Under the pieces are notes generated by a model. The model did no database searches, had not been told where the DNA came from, and saw only the letters and a list, made by a program, of their open reading frames with translations. A stretch of 64,000 bases of DNA from Sphaerisporangium siamense. GTDB taxonomy: Bacteria > Actinomycetota > Actinomycetes > Streptosporangiales > Streptosporangiaceae. The position numbers and the translations under genes are program-made. Each line of letters opens with the position of its first letter. Position 1 is the stretch's first letter. Of the stretch, positions 45,191 through 53,201 are shown piece after piece. Where the stretch lies: assembly GCF_014205275.1 (NCBI RefSeq), contig NZ_JACHND010000001.1:1054001-1118000 (forward strand), read 5' to 3'.

Positions 45191-47488
45191 CTAGAGGAAC
45201 ATCGCGATGGGGTTGAGCTCGTCCTCGGTGCGGGGCCGGTCCAGCCAGCCCAGCTCGACGGGGACGTCGTAGAGGCGGCCGGGCGCGTAACGCGGCCAGA
45301 AGTGCCTGAGGCCGGGCACCATGACCTTCACCACCGGCAGGCCGATGTCGGGCCGGGTGTGGTCGAGCACGAGCATCTCCAGCCCCTTGGACTCGACGAC
45401 GTGCCGGGCGAGCGCGACGTCGTCGAGCAGGTCGGCGCCCGTGGGGTCGGTGAAGTCGGCGGCGGTCCGCGCGGGCGCGTCCTCGGCCGGCAGCAGGTGG
45501 TCCTGCTCGTCCAGCACGGCCGTGCGCCACCAGTGGAGCTGGTCGGGGTCGTCGAAGGCGTAGGCGCCGGTGCCGTCGGCGTTGACGCCGATGACGGCGG
45601 TGAGGAACTGGTTCATCTCGCTGAGCGCCCGGCCGATGGCGACCTTGACGTCGAAGTGGGCGCCGAAGGAGAACAGGATGTCCTGCACCGGCTTGTCGAC
45701 CCGGTGGGAGACCGCCACGACCGACGGGACGCCGAGGTCGTTGGTGATGTCGAGGACCCACGTCTCGCGGCCGAGCGAGCGGTACCACTCCCGCCACCGG
45801 CCGAAGTACGGCACGTCGAAGGTGGACAGGTCGATGGCCGGGCGGCGCAGCCGGTTGTACCACCACATGGCGACCGTGTCGCGTTCGACCAGCTCCATGA
45901 AGCCCTGCAGCACGGCGTCCTCCAGCGAGGTCCCGGCCGCGCAGCCGTTGGAGTCGGCGCCGGTGAACATCGGCCCGGCCGGGTTCGGATAGCTGAAGAA
46001 CAGCCCGGACGTGGGGAAGTACCGCCGGCGGCCGTGGGTGAGCGACCACATCGGGGTCCACTCGATGCGCGCGTCGGGGTCGAACGGGACGGCCACCCGG
46101 TGGAAGTGCGAGGGCCGGGCGTTCCAGGCGTCCCGGTCGGCGAACTGGCGATCGCTGTAGAGGTTGACCTCGTTGGGCGCGATGGCGGCCTCGGGGCCGA
46201 GCTCCCGGTAGGAGGCCGTGACGCGCTCCTCGTCGCCGTGGTACAGCACCGAGTACCGCTCGATGGCCTCGCCGACCGCGCTGGCCCTGGCCTGGACGTC
46301 CGACATGCCCTTGCCCGAGCTCATGCTGCGCAGCCCGGCCCGCAGGTCGGCCGCGTTCCGCATGGGGACGGCGAAGTTCTGGCCCGCGGTGTAGGCGTGC
46401 AGCCCGTCCACCTTCAGCGGGATCTTGATCAGGTTGCTGATCGTGCCGGTGACGGGGCTGATCAGGTGGGCGTGCGCGTCGAGGAACTCCTGCGGGTCCC
46501 GGGCCCGGTGGCCGCCGTCGGAGACGGCCGCCTTGGGCGTGCTCCGCAGCGTCACCGGCCTGCGGTGCCGGGCGGACTGCAGGCCGGGGTCGCCGCAGCG
46601 GGGGCACTGGGGGCGCTTCGGCACCGCGTGGTGCCGGACGTCCAGGGAGAGACCGTCGACGGTGATCACCTCCGCCTGCTCCACCGGGAGCAGGCCGGGC
46701 AGCTCGCCGTATCGGGCGCGGCGCTCGCGGTCGGCGCGGAACACCCCGGTCGCCCACTTGGCCGCGTGCAGCGCGGCCAGCCTGGTGGCCAGGCTCACCG
46801 ACACGGGGGTGCCGGTGATCGAGGACACCTCCAGGCCCTCGGGCAGGGCGTCCCGCTGCCGCAGGTAGGAGGCCAGCATGTTCTTGGCGGCCAGCCGGAC
46901 GTGCAGGCATTCGTAGCATCCGGTGACGCCCGCCTCGAAGATCGGCCCCACCCATATCGTCACGCCGACCGGCTTGACCGGCAGCCACGGCGTGGACATG
47001 CCGAGGTCGCGCAGCTCCGGCCGCAGGTAGTCGTCGGTGAGCACGACGCGCAGCGCGGGCGGCTCGTCGCCGCCGATCCCGAGCCCGGCGGCGCGGGCGG
47101 CTGCGGTGAACCACTCGGCGCGCACGTCGCCGACCGCGACCACCTCGACCGGGGTGGCCGCCGGCGCCGCCAGGGCCGCGTCGCCGTCCAGCCCCGCGGC
47201 CTCCCAGTACCCCGCGGCGCGGGCGTCGCTCCCGGGGTCGGCCTCGATCACGTGGCCGGCGGCCATGAGCCGGTCGAGGCCGCGCTCCACGCGCGCGGCG
47301 GGGAACTCCTCGGCGAGCAACATCACGATGTCCTGCCGGCTGTGCTTGCCGTCGAGCAGCGGCGCCATCTTCTCGATCAGGACGCCCTCCAGCCGTGTCC
47401 GGCCGGGCCGCTCGGAGGTCAGATAGACGGCGTCTCCCGGCACGACGTAGGGGATGACGTACCGCTTGAAGCGGATGGTGCGGCTCAC
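45191..47488 (-). CDS. Fused RRE/E1-like/YcaO cyclodehydratase (azoline-forming)
   Basis: A 765-residue fusion. Residues about 5-85 look like the leader-binding RRE winged helix. Residues about 110-300 are an E1-like (Ocin-ThiF) domain with structural zinc cysteines CYEC (191, 194) and CPRC (295, 298). Residues about 330-765 form the YcaO domain, with its ATP-binding stretch SSGKGMSDVQARASAVGEAI and EGFMELVERD-like helix (QGFMELVERDTVAMWWYNR). It uses ATP to cyclise Cys, Ser or Thr onto the preceding amide. The C-terminus ends NPIAMFL rather than the usual PxPxP. Confidence 0.88.
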   Translation of the reverse strand: MSRTIRFKRYVIPYVVPGDAVYLTSERPGRTRLEGVLIEKMAPLLDGKHSRQDIVMLLAEEFPAARVERGLDRLMAAGHVIEADPGSDARAAGYWEAAGLDGDAALAAPAATPVEVVAVGDVRAEWFTAAARAAGLGIGGDEPPALRVVLTDDYLRPELRDLGMSTPWLPVKPVGVTIWVGPIFEAGVTGCYECLHVRLAAKNMLASYLRQRDALPEGLEVSSITGTPVSVSLATRLAALHAAKWATGVFRADRERRARYGELPGLLPVEQAEVITVDGLSLDVRHHAVPKRPQCPRCGDPGLQSARHRRPVTLRSTPKAAVSDGGHRARDPQEFLDAHAHLISPVTGTISNLIKIPLKVDGLHAYTAGQNFAVPMRNAADLRAGLRSMSSGKGMSDVQARASAVGEAIERYSVLYHGDEERVTASYRELGPEAAIAPNEVNLYSDRQFADRDAWNARPSHFHRVAVPFDPDARIEWTPMWSLTHGRRRYFPTSGLFFSYPNPAGPMFTGADSNGCAAGTSLEDAVLQGFMELVERDTVAMWWYNRLRRPAIDLSTFDVPYFGRWREWYRSLGRETWVLDITNDLGVPSVVAVSHRVDKPVQDILFSFGAHFDVKVAIGRALSEMNQFLTAVIGVNADGTGAYAFDDPDQLHWWRTAVLDEQDHLLPAEDAPARTAADFTDPTGADLLDDVALARHVVESKGLEMLVLDHTRPDIGLPVVKVMVPGLRHFWPRYAPGRLYDVPVELGWLDRPRTEDELNPIAMFL

Positions 47489-49173
47489 AACCTCTCCTCT
47501 CGTAGCGCCCCGTCGGCGACGACGAGGACTCGGTCCGCCTGTCGGATGGTGCTGAGCCGGTGGGCCACCACGACGCGGGTGATCCCGAGATGGGCGACGG
47601 CGTCCGCCACCTCGCTCTGCACCTGGTTGTCCAGGGCGCTGGTGGCCTCGTCGAGCAGCAGCACGCGAGGCCGCTTGGCCAGGGCCCTGGCGATGAGCAG
47701 GCGCTGGAGCTGGCCTCCGGAGAAGCCGGCGTCGCCGTCGCTGACCCGGGTGGCCAGGCCCATCGGGAGCGCGCGCAGGTCGCCGGCGATGCCGGCCAGC
47801 TCGGCCGCCTCCCAGGCCAGGTCGTCGTCCTCAGACCGGCCGCCCAGGATGACCGAGCGCACGTCTCCCCGCGGGGCCGTGCCCTGCTGGGGGACGTAAC
47901 CGATCCGCGCGCGCAGCGCGTCCAGGTCCAGCGCGGCCAGGTCCTGCCCGTCGTAGCTGACGCGGCCGGAGAGCGGCCGGTCCAGGCCGAGCATGAGCCG
48001 CAGCAGCGTGGACTTGCCCGCCCCGGACGGTCCGGTGACGGCCACGAACTCCCCCGGCCGGATGCTCAGGCTCACGCCGTCGAGGATCGGCCCGCAGGCG
48101 GTCCGGCAGGCGGTCCGGCAGTCGGTCCCGTCGTCGGTCCGGTAGGCGAAGGAGACGTTCTCCAGCTCGATCAGGCCGGTCGGCTCGGACGGCGCGACCG
48201 CCGCGGGCGGGCTCTCCGGCCGCGCGGTCAGGATGGGACGCAGCCGCGCGTGCACCGGGCCGACGGAGAACAGGAGCTGGAGCACCGAGTTGAGGCGGCC
48301 GAGGGCCATCGTGAGCTGGATCGCCGCGATCGCGATGACGAGGTACGCGGAGGGGTCCCGCCCGGCCGCCGGCGCGAGGGGCAGCGTGACGGCGAGGAAG
48401 GCGGGCTGCGCGGCGGCGATGAGCGCCGCGGCGCGCTCGGCGTACCGCAGGCCCGCGTCGTCGGCGGTCTTCTGCCGGTGGAAGGCCCGCTGCCAGCGGT
48501 CGATGACGACGGCCTCCGCGCCGTAGGCGTGGATCTCGTCGATGCCCAGCAGCGCGGGGTACATGAGGGCCTGGACGTCGTCCACGCTCTCGTAGACCTC
48601 CTCGTCGTGGCGTTGCTGCCGCCGGGCCAGCCAGGCCAGTCCGGCCAGGATCACGGCCGACAGCGCGAGGGCGGCCACGCCCAGCCACGGGTCGAGCACG
48701 GCGAGCAGGGTCAGCGCCAGCGCGGTGAACAGCGCCCCGAGCAGGGCGTCGAGTCCGCCGGAGCCGAGCATGCCGCGCAGCAGGCCGACGCCCTGCGCCC
48801 GGCGCAACAGGCGGCGCACGGGGTGGCGGCGGAAGAAGGGCAGGTCCAGGCTCAGCAGCCGGTCCCAGACCGCCGGTTCGAGCGTCCGCTGCATGTGGCT
48901 CTGCGTCCGGGTGGCCGCGCGGTCCCGCGCCGCTCCGAGCAGCGTGGTGAGCAGCAGGGCGGCCGGGAGCGCCGCGGCGCACGCGACCGCGAGGCCGGTC
49001 CGGCCCGCGGTGAGGGCGCCGATGAGCAGCAGGGCGCCGACGGGCGTGGCGAAGTTCAGCACGGCGGCGATCAGACCGGCCCCGGTCGTGACGGCGACGT
49101 GCCCGCGCCCGCCGCGCAGGGCGAACCCGAGCAGGCGGCGGCCGGTGAGCCCGGCGTGCGGCAGGCGGTTCAT
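47485..49173 (-). CDS. ABC exporter without peptidase domain, RiPP operon
   Basis: A 562-residue half transporter with six membrane helices (about 1-300) and an ATPase with Walker A GPSGAGKSTL, signature FSGGQLQRLLIARALA and Walker B VLLLDEATSALD. It lacks the C39 peptidase found in its neighbour, so the two may form a heterodimer or act on different steps. Directly after the A-loop aromatic (FAYR) there is an insert of four-residue repeats (RTDD/GTDC/RTAC/RTAC) encoded by a 12-bp repeat. ATG 49173 overlaps the C39 exporter stop. Confidence 0.88.
   Translation of the reverse strand: MNRLPHAGLTGRRLLGFALRGGRGHVAVTTGAGLIAAVLNFATPVGALLLIGALTAGRTGLAVACAAALPAALLLTTLLGAARDRAATRTQSHMQRTLEPAVWDRLLSLDLPFFRRHPVRRLLRRAQGVGLLRGMLGSGGLDALLGALFTALALTLLAVLDPWLGVAALALSAVILAGLAWLARRQQRHDEEVYESVDDVQALMYPALLGIDEIHAYGAEAVVIDRWQRAFHRQKTADDAGLRYAERAAALIAAAQPAFLAVTLPLAPAAGRDPSAYLVIAIAAIQLTMALGRLNSVLQLLFSVGPVHARLRPILTARPESPPAAVAPSEPTGLIELENVSFAYRTDDGTDCRTACRTACGPILDGVSLSIRPGEFVAVTGPSGAGKSTLLRLMLGLDRPLSGRVSYDGQDLAALDLDALRARIGYVPQQGTAPRGDVRSVILGGRSEDDDLAWEAAELAGIAGDLRALPMGLATRVSDGDAGFSGGQLQRLLIARALAKRPRVLLLDEATSALDNQVQSEVADAVAHLGITRVVVAHRLSTIRQADRVLVVADGALREERL
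48094..48141. repeat. 12-bp tandem repeat, four units, inside the ABC exporter gene
   Basis: Four degenerate copies of GCAGGCGGTCCG run end to end and in frame, adding a Cys/Thr/Arg-rich insert of about 16 residues ahead of the Walker A motif. The first two units are identical, which suggests recent slippage. Confidence 0.75.
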
Positions 49174-51317
49174 CGGGCGTTCCCCATCAGCTCGGCGTAG
49201 GGCCCGGGGCCCGCGGCCAGCACGGCGTGGGAGCCGCGCTGGACGACCTCGCCCCGGTCCATGACGATCACCTGGTCGCCGGGCCGTACCGTGGTGAGCC
49301 GGTGGGCGATCTCCACGATCGTGATGCCGCGGCGGCGCAGGCGCAGGTCGATCTCCCGCTCCAGCTCCTCGTCCAGGGCGTTGGTGGCCTCGTCGAGGAT
49401 CAGCACGCTCGGCTCGCGGCACAGCGCCCGGGCGAGCGCGAGGCGCTGCCGTTCGCCGCCGGAGAAGTTGCGGCCGTCGGGGTGGACCCTTGCGTGGTCC
49501 GGGCCGCCGCGCAGCTCGATCACACGGTCGAGGCACACGGCCGCCAGCGCCTGGCGCATCTGCCACTCGGGCACGCCGGGGTCGCCGAAGGCGAGGTTGT
49601 CGGCCACGGTGCCCTCCAGCAGGACGGGCTGCTGCCCGACGTAGGCGACCGAGCGCAGCCACAGGTCGCGGGGCAGTTCGCCGATGGGGGTGCCGTCGAG
49701 CAGCACCTCCCCCGTCCACGGCCGCGCGGCGCCGATCAGCACCCGGGCCAGGGTGCTCTTCCCGCTGCCGCTCGCGCCCGCCACGACCACGCGCGATCCG
49801 GGCGGCACGTCCAGGGACAGGCCGTGCAGCAGGGGCGGCCGGTTGGCGTCGTAGCCGAAGGTGATGTCGCGCACCTCCAGGTGGCCGGGCAGCGGCGCGA
49901 GCGCGGGGTCGTAGGAGGCCGGTACCGCGTAGCGGGGGTCGGGCACCGGCTCCTCGACGTCCTCCAGCATGGCGAAGGCGCTCCGCAGCCGGCCGAGGTC
50001 CAGGCCGGAGCGGGCCAGTCCGGCCGCGCCCGCCTGGAAAACGCCGAGCAGCGTGAGCATGGCGACGTTGTCCGGCACGCCGGCGTGCCCGGCCGCGACC
50101 TGGAGGGCGCCGATGACCAGGACGGCGAGCCCGGTGACGGCGTCGATCGCGGTGATCGCCGCGGTGTGCCGGCGGCGTACGCCGGCCATGCGCTCGGCGA
50201 GCTCGACGCCGCGTTCCTGCGTCCGCACCCACTCGCGCAGCAGCTCGGCCGCGCCGCCCTCCGCCTTGACGGCCTCGATGCGGCCGAGGCCGGCGAGCAT
50301 CTGGCTCTCCTGGGTGAACTGCTCGGTCATGGCCTCGCCGTGCGCCCCGCGGACGCGGTCGGCCGCACGGCGGATCACGACGGCGTTGAGGCCCGCGCCG
50401 GCCAGCGCGATCGCCGCGGGCAACGGGGCGAGCACGGCCATGGCGACCAGGACGGCGGCCAGCGCGACCGCGTTGGCGAGCGCGGGCAGCACCATGGTGG
50501 TGATCTGGAGCGCGATGGTGTCGGGCAGCTGGGTCCTGGCCGCCACACCGGCGGTGAACCTGCGGTGGAAGTACGACCCGGGCAGGCGCAGCAGCAGCCG
50601 CACCAGCCGCCGGGAGCGCTCCAGGGCCATCGCCAGCATGATCCGGTCGAGCAGGCGCTGCTGGACCAGCACGCCGACGGCAACTCCGGCGGTGAGCGCC
50701 GCCAGGCCGAAGCCCGCCAGCCGCCCGAGGTCGTCCCGGCTTCCCCACATGACGGCGCGCACGGCGAACGCCGCGCCGATGGAGCAGGCGACGGCGAGCA
50801 GCCCGGCCAGCGTGGCCAGGGTCGCGAGCACCGCGTACGGACGCAGCCACCGCAGGCTGGTCCCCAGCACGCCCCGCGGGCGGCCCTCGGCGCGGAAGTC
50901 CGGGCCGGGAGAGAACAGCAGCGCCACGCCGGTGAAGGCGGCGGCGAACTCCACGGGGTCGAGCGCGCGCCGGCCGACGGCCGGGTCGTTGAGCATGACC
51001 CGCCCCCGCCGCGAGACCCCCTCGAAGACCGCGAAATGGCCGCGGTGCATCAGCAGCACGGCGGGGGCGGGCAGCCCGGCGGGCACCGGCTGCGCCGGGG
51101 TGAGCGTGACGCGCTTGCCCTCCGCGCGCAGGCCGTACTCCTCGGCCGCCCGCACCAGGGCCTTCACCGGCAGGCCGTCGCGTCCGGCGCCGCAGGTGGC
51201 GCGCAGTTCGTGGCGCGGCGCGTGCCTGCCGTGCCAGGCCAGCACGATGGCCAGGCAGGCGGCGCCGCAGTCGGTCTCCTCGGCCTGCAGGACGGACGCG
51301 GTCCTGATGACCGTCAT
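49170..51317 (-). CDS. Peptidase-containing (C39) ABC exporter for the RiPP
   Basis: A 715-residue PCAT/LanT-like transporter. The C39 protease domain is about 1-130, with catalytic Cys17 (AEETDCGAACLA), His94 (RGHFAVFEG) and Asp111 (LNDPAVG). Six membrane helices and an ATPase follow (Walker A GASGSGKSTL, signature FSGGERQRLALARAL, Walker B LILDEATNALDEE). It should cut leaders at a double-glycine-type site and export the core. All three precursors have AlaGly at the predicted junction. It overlaps the P450 gene by 4 nt. Confidence 0.9.
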   Translation of the reverse strand: MTVIRTASVLQAEETDCGAACLAIVLAWHGRHAPRHELRATCGAGRDGLPVKALVRAAEEYGLRAEGKRVTLTPAQPVPAGLPAPAVLLMHRGHFAVFEGVSRRGRVMLNDPAVGRRALDPVEFAAAFTGVALLFSPGPDFRAEGRPRGVLGTSLRWLRPYAVLATLATLAGLLAVACSIGAAFAVRAVMWGSRDDLGRLAGFGLAALTAGVAVGVLVQQRLLDRIMLAMALERSRRLVRLLLRLPGSYFHRRFTAGVAARTQLPDTIALQITTMVLPALANAVALAAVLVAMAVLAPLPAAIALAGAGLNAVVIRRAADRVRGAHGEAMTEQFTQESQMLAGLGRIEAVKAEGGAAELLREWVRTQERGVELAERMAGVRRRHTAAITAIDAVTGLAVLVIGALQVAAGHAGVPDNVAMLTLLGVFQAGAAGLARSGLDLGRLRSAFAMLEDVEEPVPDPRYAVPASYDPALAPLPGHLEVRDITFGYDANRPPLLHGLSLDVPPGSRVVVAGASGSGKSTLARVLIGAARPWTGEVLLDGTPIGELPRDLWLRSVAYVGQQPVLLEGTVADNLAFGDPGVPEWQMRQALAAVCLDRVIELRGGPDHARVHPDGRNFSGGERQRLALARALCREPSVLILDEATNALDEELEREIDLRLRRRGITIVEIAHRLTTVRPGDQVIVMDRGEVVQRGSHAVLAAGPGPYAELMGNAR

Positions 51318-52534
51318 GCGGCCACCTCCGCCGGGATGGACAGCGGGAGCGTGGCCGGGCCGTGGAAGGCGAGCTCGTCGCGCCAGGCCAGGCCGGTGGC
51401 GTCCACCACCGGCGCCGGCGTCATCCGGGCCAGCCGCCGCAGCACGGCCTCGGCCTGCAGCGGCGCGAGCGCGGCGCCGACGCAGAAGTAGGTGCCGTGG
51501 CCGAACGACACGCCGGCCCCGCGTTCCCGGTCCGGCCGGTACGCCAACGGGTCGGGGAACCTCGCGGGATCGAGGTTGGCGGCGGCGTACAGCAGCAGCA
51601 CGGTGTCTCCCGCCCGGATGTCCAGCTCACCCGTCCGGATGTCGCAGGTCGCGACGCGGGCGCCCATGACGGTCGGGGTGTGCAGGCGGACGGCCTCGGC
51701 GAACACCGCGGGCGCCGGCCCTGGGTCCGACCGGAGCGCGCGTGCCACGCCGGGGTTGCGGTGCAGGCAGAGCAGGGTGTTGGTGAGGCCCACCGTGACC
51801 GTGTCGAAGCCGGTCATGAACAGCAGCATGATGAGGTTCACGACCTCGTCATGATCGATCGCGCCCGCCTCCTTGGCCGCGTTCAGCCGGGAGACCAGGT
51901 CGAGGCCGCCGCGCCGCCGTTCCACCAGGTCGCCGACGTAGTCGCGCATGCGCGCGAACTCCGCCTCGGACATGGGGTCGGCGCCCGGTTCCGCGCCGCC
52001 GGGGAAGCTGCTGTGGATGTGCGCGGTCAGGGCCTTGGCCCACCGCAGCACCTGGTCCCAGTCCTCCTCGGGCAGTCCGAGCATGGTGCAGGTGACCAGG
52101 ACGGGCAGCGGCACCGCGACCTCCGAGACGAAGTCGCCCCCGCCGCGGGCGGCCATCCGGTCGATCAGCCGGTCGGCCAGCGCCTGGATCGGCGCGCGCA
52201 GCCGCTCGACCGCGCGGCCGGAGAACTCCTTGGTCAGCACGCCGCGCAGCCGGCGGTGGTCGGCGGCGGGCCGCGTGGACATGGACGAGCGGAAGAACTC
52301 GACGAACCCGGGGCTCGCCGCCCGCGTCCGCGCGGGGAAGTCCGGCGGCGGCATGACCAGGCCGGGGTTGACGGCCAGGGACGTGACGAGGCCGTGGCCG
52401 GAGACGATCCAGGCCCGGCGCAGGCGGACCACCGGAGCCCGGAGCGGGAGCCGGGAGAACAGGTCGTGGGCACGCTCGCCGCGGGCCTCGGCCGAGCACA
52501 GGTATTCAAGAACCTCGTGGGCGATTTCAGGCAT
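51314..52534 (-). CDS. Cytochrome P450 of the RiPP cluster
   Basis: A 406-residue bacterial class I P450. Visible are the I-helix (LLFMTGFDTVTVGLT), the K-helix ExxR as EAVR (about 294), and the heme loop FGHGTYFCVGAALA with the Cys ligand (about 353). It is the first enzyme gene after the precursor genes and overlaps the C39 exporter gene. It probably oxidises a residue of the peptide. No ferredoxin gene is nearby, so it must use a partner from elsewhere. Confidence 0.9.
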   Translation of the reverse strand: MPEIAHEVLEYLCSAEARGERAHDLFSRLPLRAPVVRLRRAWIVSGHGLVTSLAVNPGLVMPPPDFPARTRAASPGFVEFFRSSMSTRPAADHRRLRGVLTKEFSGRAVERLRAPIQALADRLIDRMAARGGGDFVSEVAVPLPVLVTCTMLGLPEEDWDQVLRWAKALTAHIHSSFPGGAEPGADPMSEAEFARMRDYVGDLVERRRGGLDLVSRLNAAKEAGAIDHDEVVNLIMLLFMTGFDTVTVGLTNTLLCLHRNPGVARALRSDPGPAPAVFAEAVRLHTPTVMGARVATCDIRTGELDIRAGDTVLLLYAAANLDPARFPDPLAYRPDRERGAGVSFGHGTYFCVGAALAPLQAEAVLRRLARMTPAPVVDATGLAWRDELAFHGPATLPLSIPAEVAA

Positions 52535-52579
52535 GCCTCGGACACCTCTGAAGACGTGGACGGTTTTGCCGGCTCGGCG

Positions 52580-52616
52580 AATTGCCGCCGCCGATAGGGG
52601 ATCGGCGGCGGCAATT
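52580..52616. terminator. Strong hairpin 1 between precursor and enzyme genes
   Basis: A perfect 16-bp stem (arms 52580-52595 and 52601-52616) with a 5-nt AGGGG loop. It lies between the last precursor gene and the P450 start. It is probably an attenuating terminator or RNA-stabilising element that makes precursor mRNA more abundant than enzyme mRNA. On the minus strand it is followed by TCGCCGAGCC, not by a U tract. Confidence 0.7.
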
Positions 52617-52621
52617 TGAGG

Positions 52622-52652
52622 GAATTGTTGAAGTGGTAGGTTTCAACAATTC
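52622..52652. terminator. Hairpin 2 between precursor and enzyme genes
   Basis: GAATTGTTGAA (52622-52632) and TTCAACAATTC (52642-52652) form an 11-bp perfect stem with a 9-nt loop, 34 nt after the stop of the last precursor gene on the minus strand. It is AT-rich and could act in tandem with the larger hairpin. Confidence 0.6.
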
Positions 52653-52686
52653 TTCCCGGGACCGTGGGCGGACGGATCCGGGATCA

Positions 52687-52818
52687 TCAGGTGAAGCTGC
52701 CCAGGGTGCCGAAGGAGGCGGGGCAGGTGGCGCACCCCAGGGTGCCGAAGCAGTTGCCGGCGGCGGACTCGGTCAGGTCCTCGATGACCAGGTCGTCGAT
52801 GTGCGGCGTCTCTCGCAT
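52687..52818 (-). CDS. RiPP precursor peptide 1
   Basis: A 43-residue peptide with a very strong ribosome binding site (GGAGGTGAG, 4 nt before ATG 52818). The leader has the acidic motif DDLVIEDLTE and ends at Ala-Ala-Gly (residue 21). The 22-residue core begins Asn-Cys-Phe-Gly and contains two FGTLG repeats flanking a CATCP centre, giving three Cys, four Thr and two Ser that can become azoles or dehydro residues. No Lys or Arg in the core. It is the precursor nearest the biosynthetic genes. Confidence 0.85.
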   Translation of the reverse strand: MRETPHIDDLVIEDLTESAAGNCFGTLGCATCPASFGTLGSFT

Positions 52819-52866
52819 TTTGCTCACCTCCCTCCGCGAGGGCCATGGCCCGGCGAGGGGCGCGGC

Positions 52867-53001
52867 TCAGTGCGAGGTCAGGCAGCCGTAGCTGCCGGCG
52901 GTGCTGGGGCAGCCGAAGGTGCCCGCGGTGCCAAGGCACCATCCGGCGCCCGTCTCGGTCAGGTCTTCGATGGACAGGTCCGCGATGTCGTCGTCACGCA
53001 T
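52867..53001 (-). CDS. RiPP precursor peptide 2
   Basis: A 44-residue peptide with GGAG 11 nt before ATG 53001. The leader has the same pattern (DIADLSIEDLTE) and ends Gly-Ala-Gly at residue 20. The 24-residue core starts Trp-Cys-Leu-Gly and has the shared central Cys-Pro (FGCPS), three Cys, four Thr and three Ser, and ends Thr-Ser-His. It is clearly homologous to precursor 1 in leader and core spacing but distinct in sequence, so the cluster probably makes several products. Confidence 0.85.
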   Translation of the reverse strand: MRDDDIADLSIEDLTETGAGWCLGTAGTFGCPSTAGSYGCLTSH

Positions 53002-53016
53002 GAGGAATCACTCCGA

Positions 53017-53166
53017 TCAGGTGAAGGAGAAGGCGGTGCCCACGCAGGCGGGGCAGGTGAGGGTGCCGAAGGTGCCACCGGTGTTGGTGGTCCCGGCCGC
53101 GGCGGTCGCGCCGATCTCCTCGATGACGATGTCGTCGAGGTCGGCCGGCAGAGCGTTGAGTTCCAT
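53017..53166 (-). CDS. RiPP precursor peptide 3
   Basis: A 49-residue peptide, first gene of the RiPP operon. The leader contains ADLDDIVIEEIG and ends Ala-Ala-Ala-Gly at residue 25. The 24-residue core is Thr-rich (eight Thr, two Cys, one Ser) with TFGTL and the shared central Cys-Pro (TCPACVGT) and ends Ser-Phe-Thr, as precursor 1 does. The ribosome binding site is weaker (GGGGTGAAAAG). The 5' leader of the mRNA would be about 30 nt if the promoter at 53202-53231 is used. Confidence 0.85.
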   Translation of the reverse strand: MELNALPADLDDIVIEEIGATAAAGTTNTGGTFGTLTCPACVGTAFSFT

Positions 53167-53201
53167 TCTTTTCACCCCGTTTCCATTTGGCTTACGAGGA
53201 G

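Noticed and set aside
48094..48141. CRISPR-like array
   Set aside because: 12-bp in-frame tandem units without spacers inside a coding gene. No CRISPR array was seen anywhere in the window.
40594..53166. Classical thiopeptide cluster
   Set aside because: Only one SpaB_C protein, no N-terminal Ser in the cores and an unusual precursor type; a linear azole/dehydro peptide fits better.
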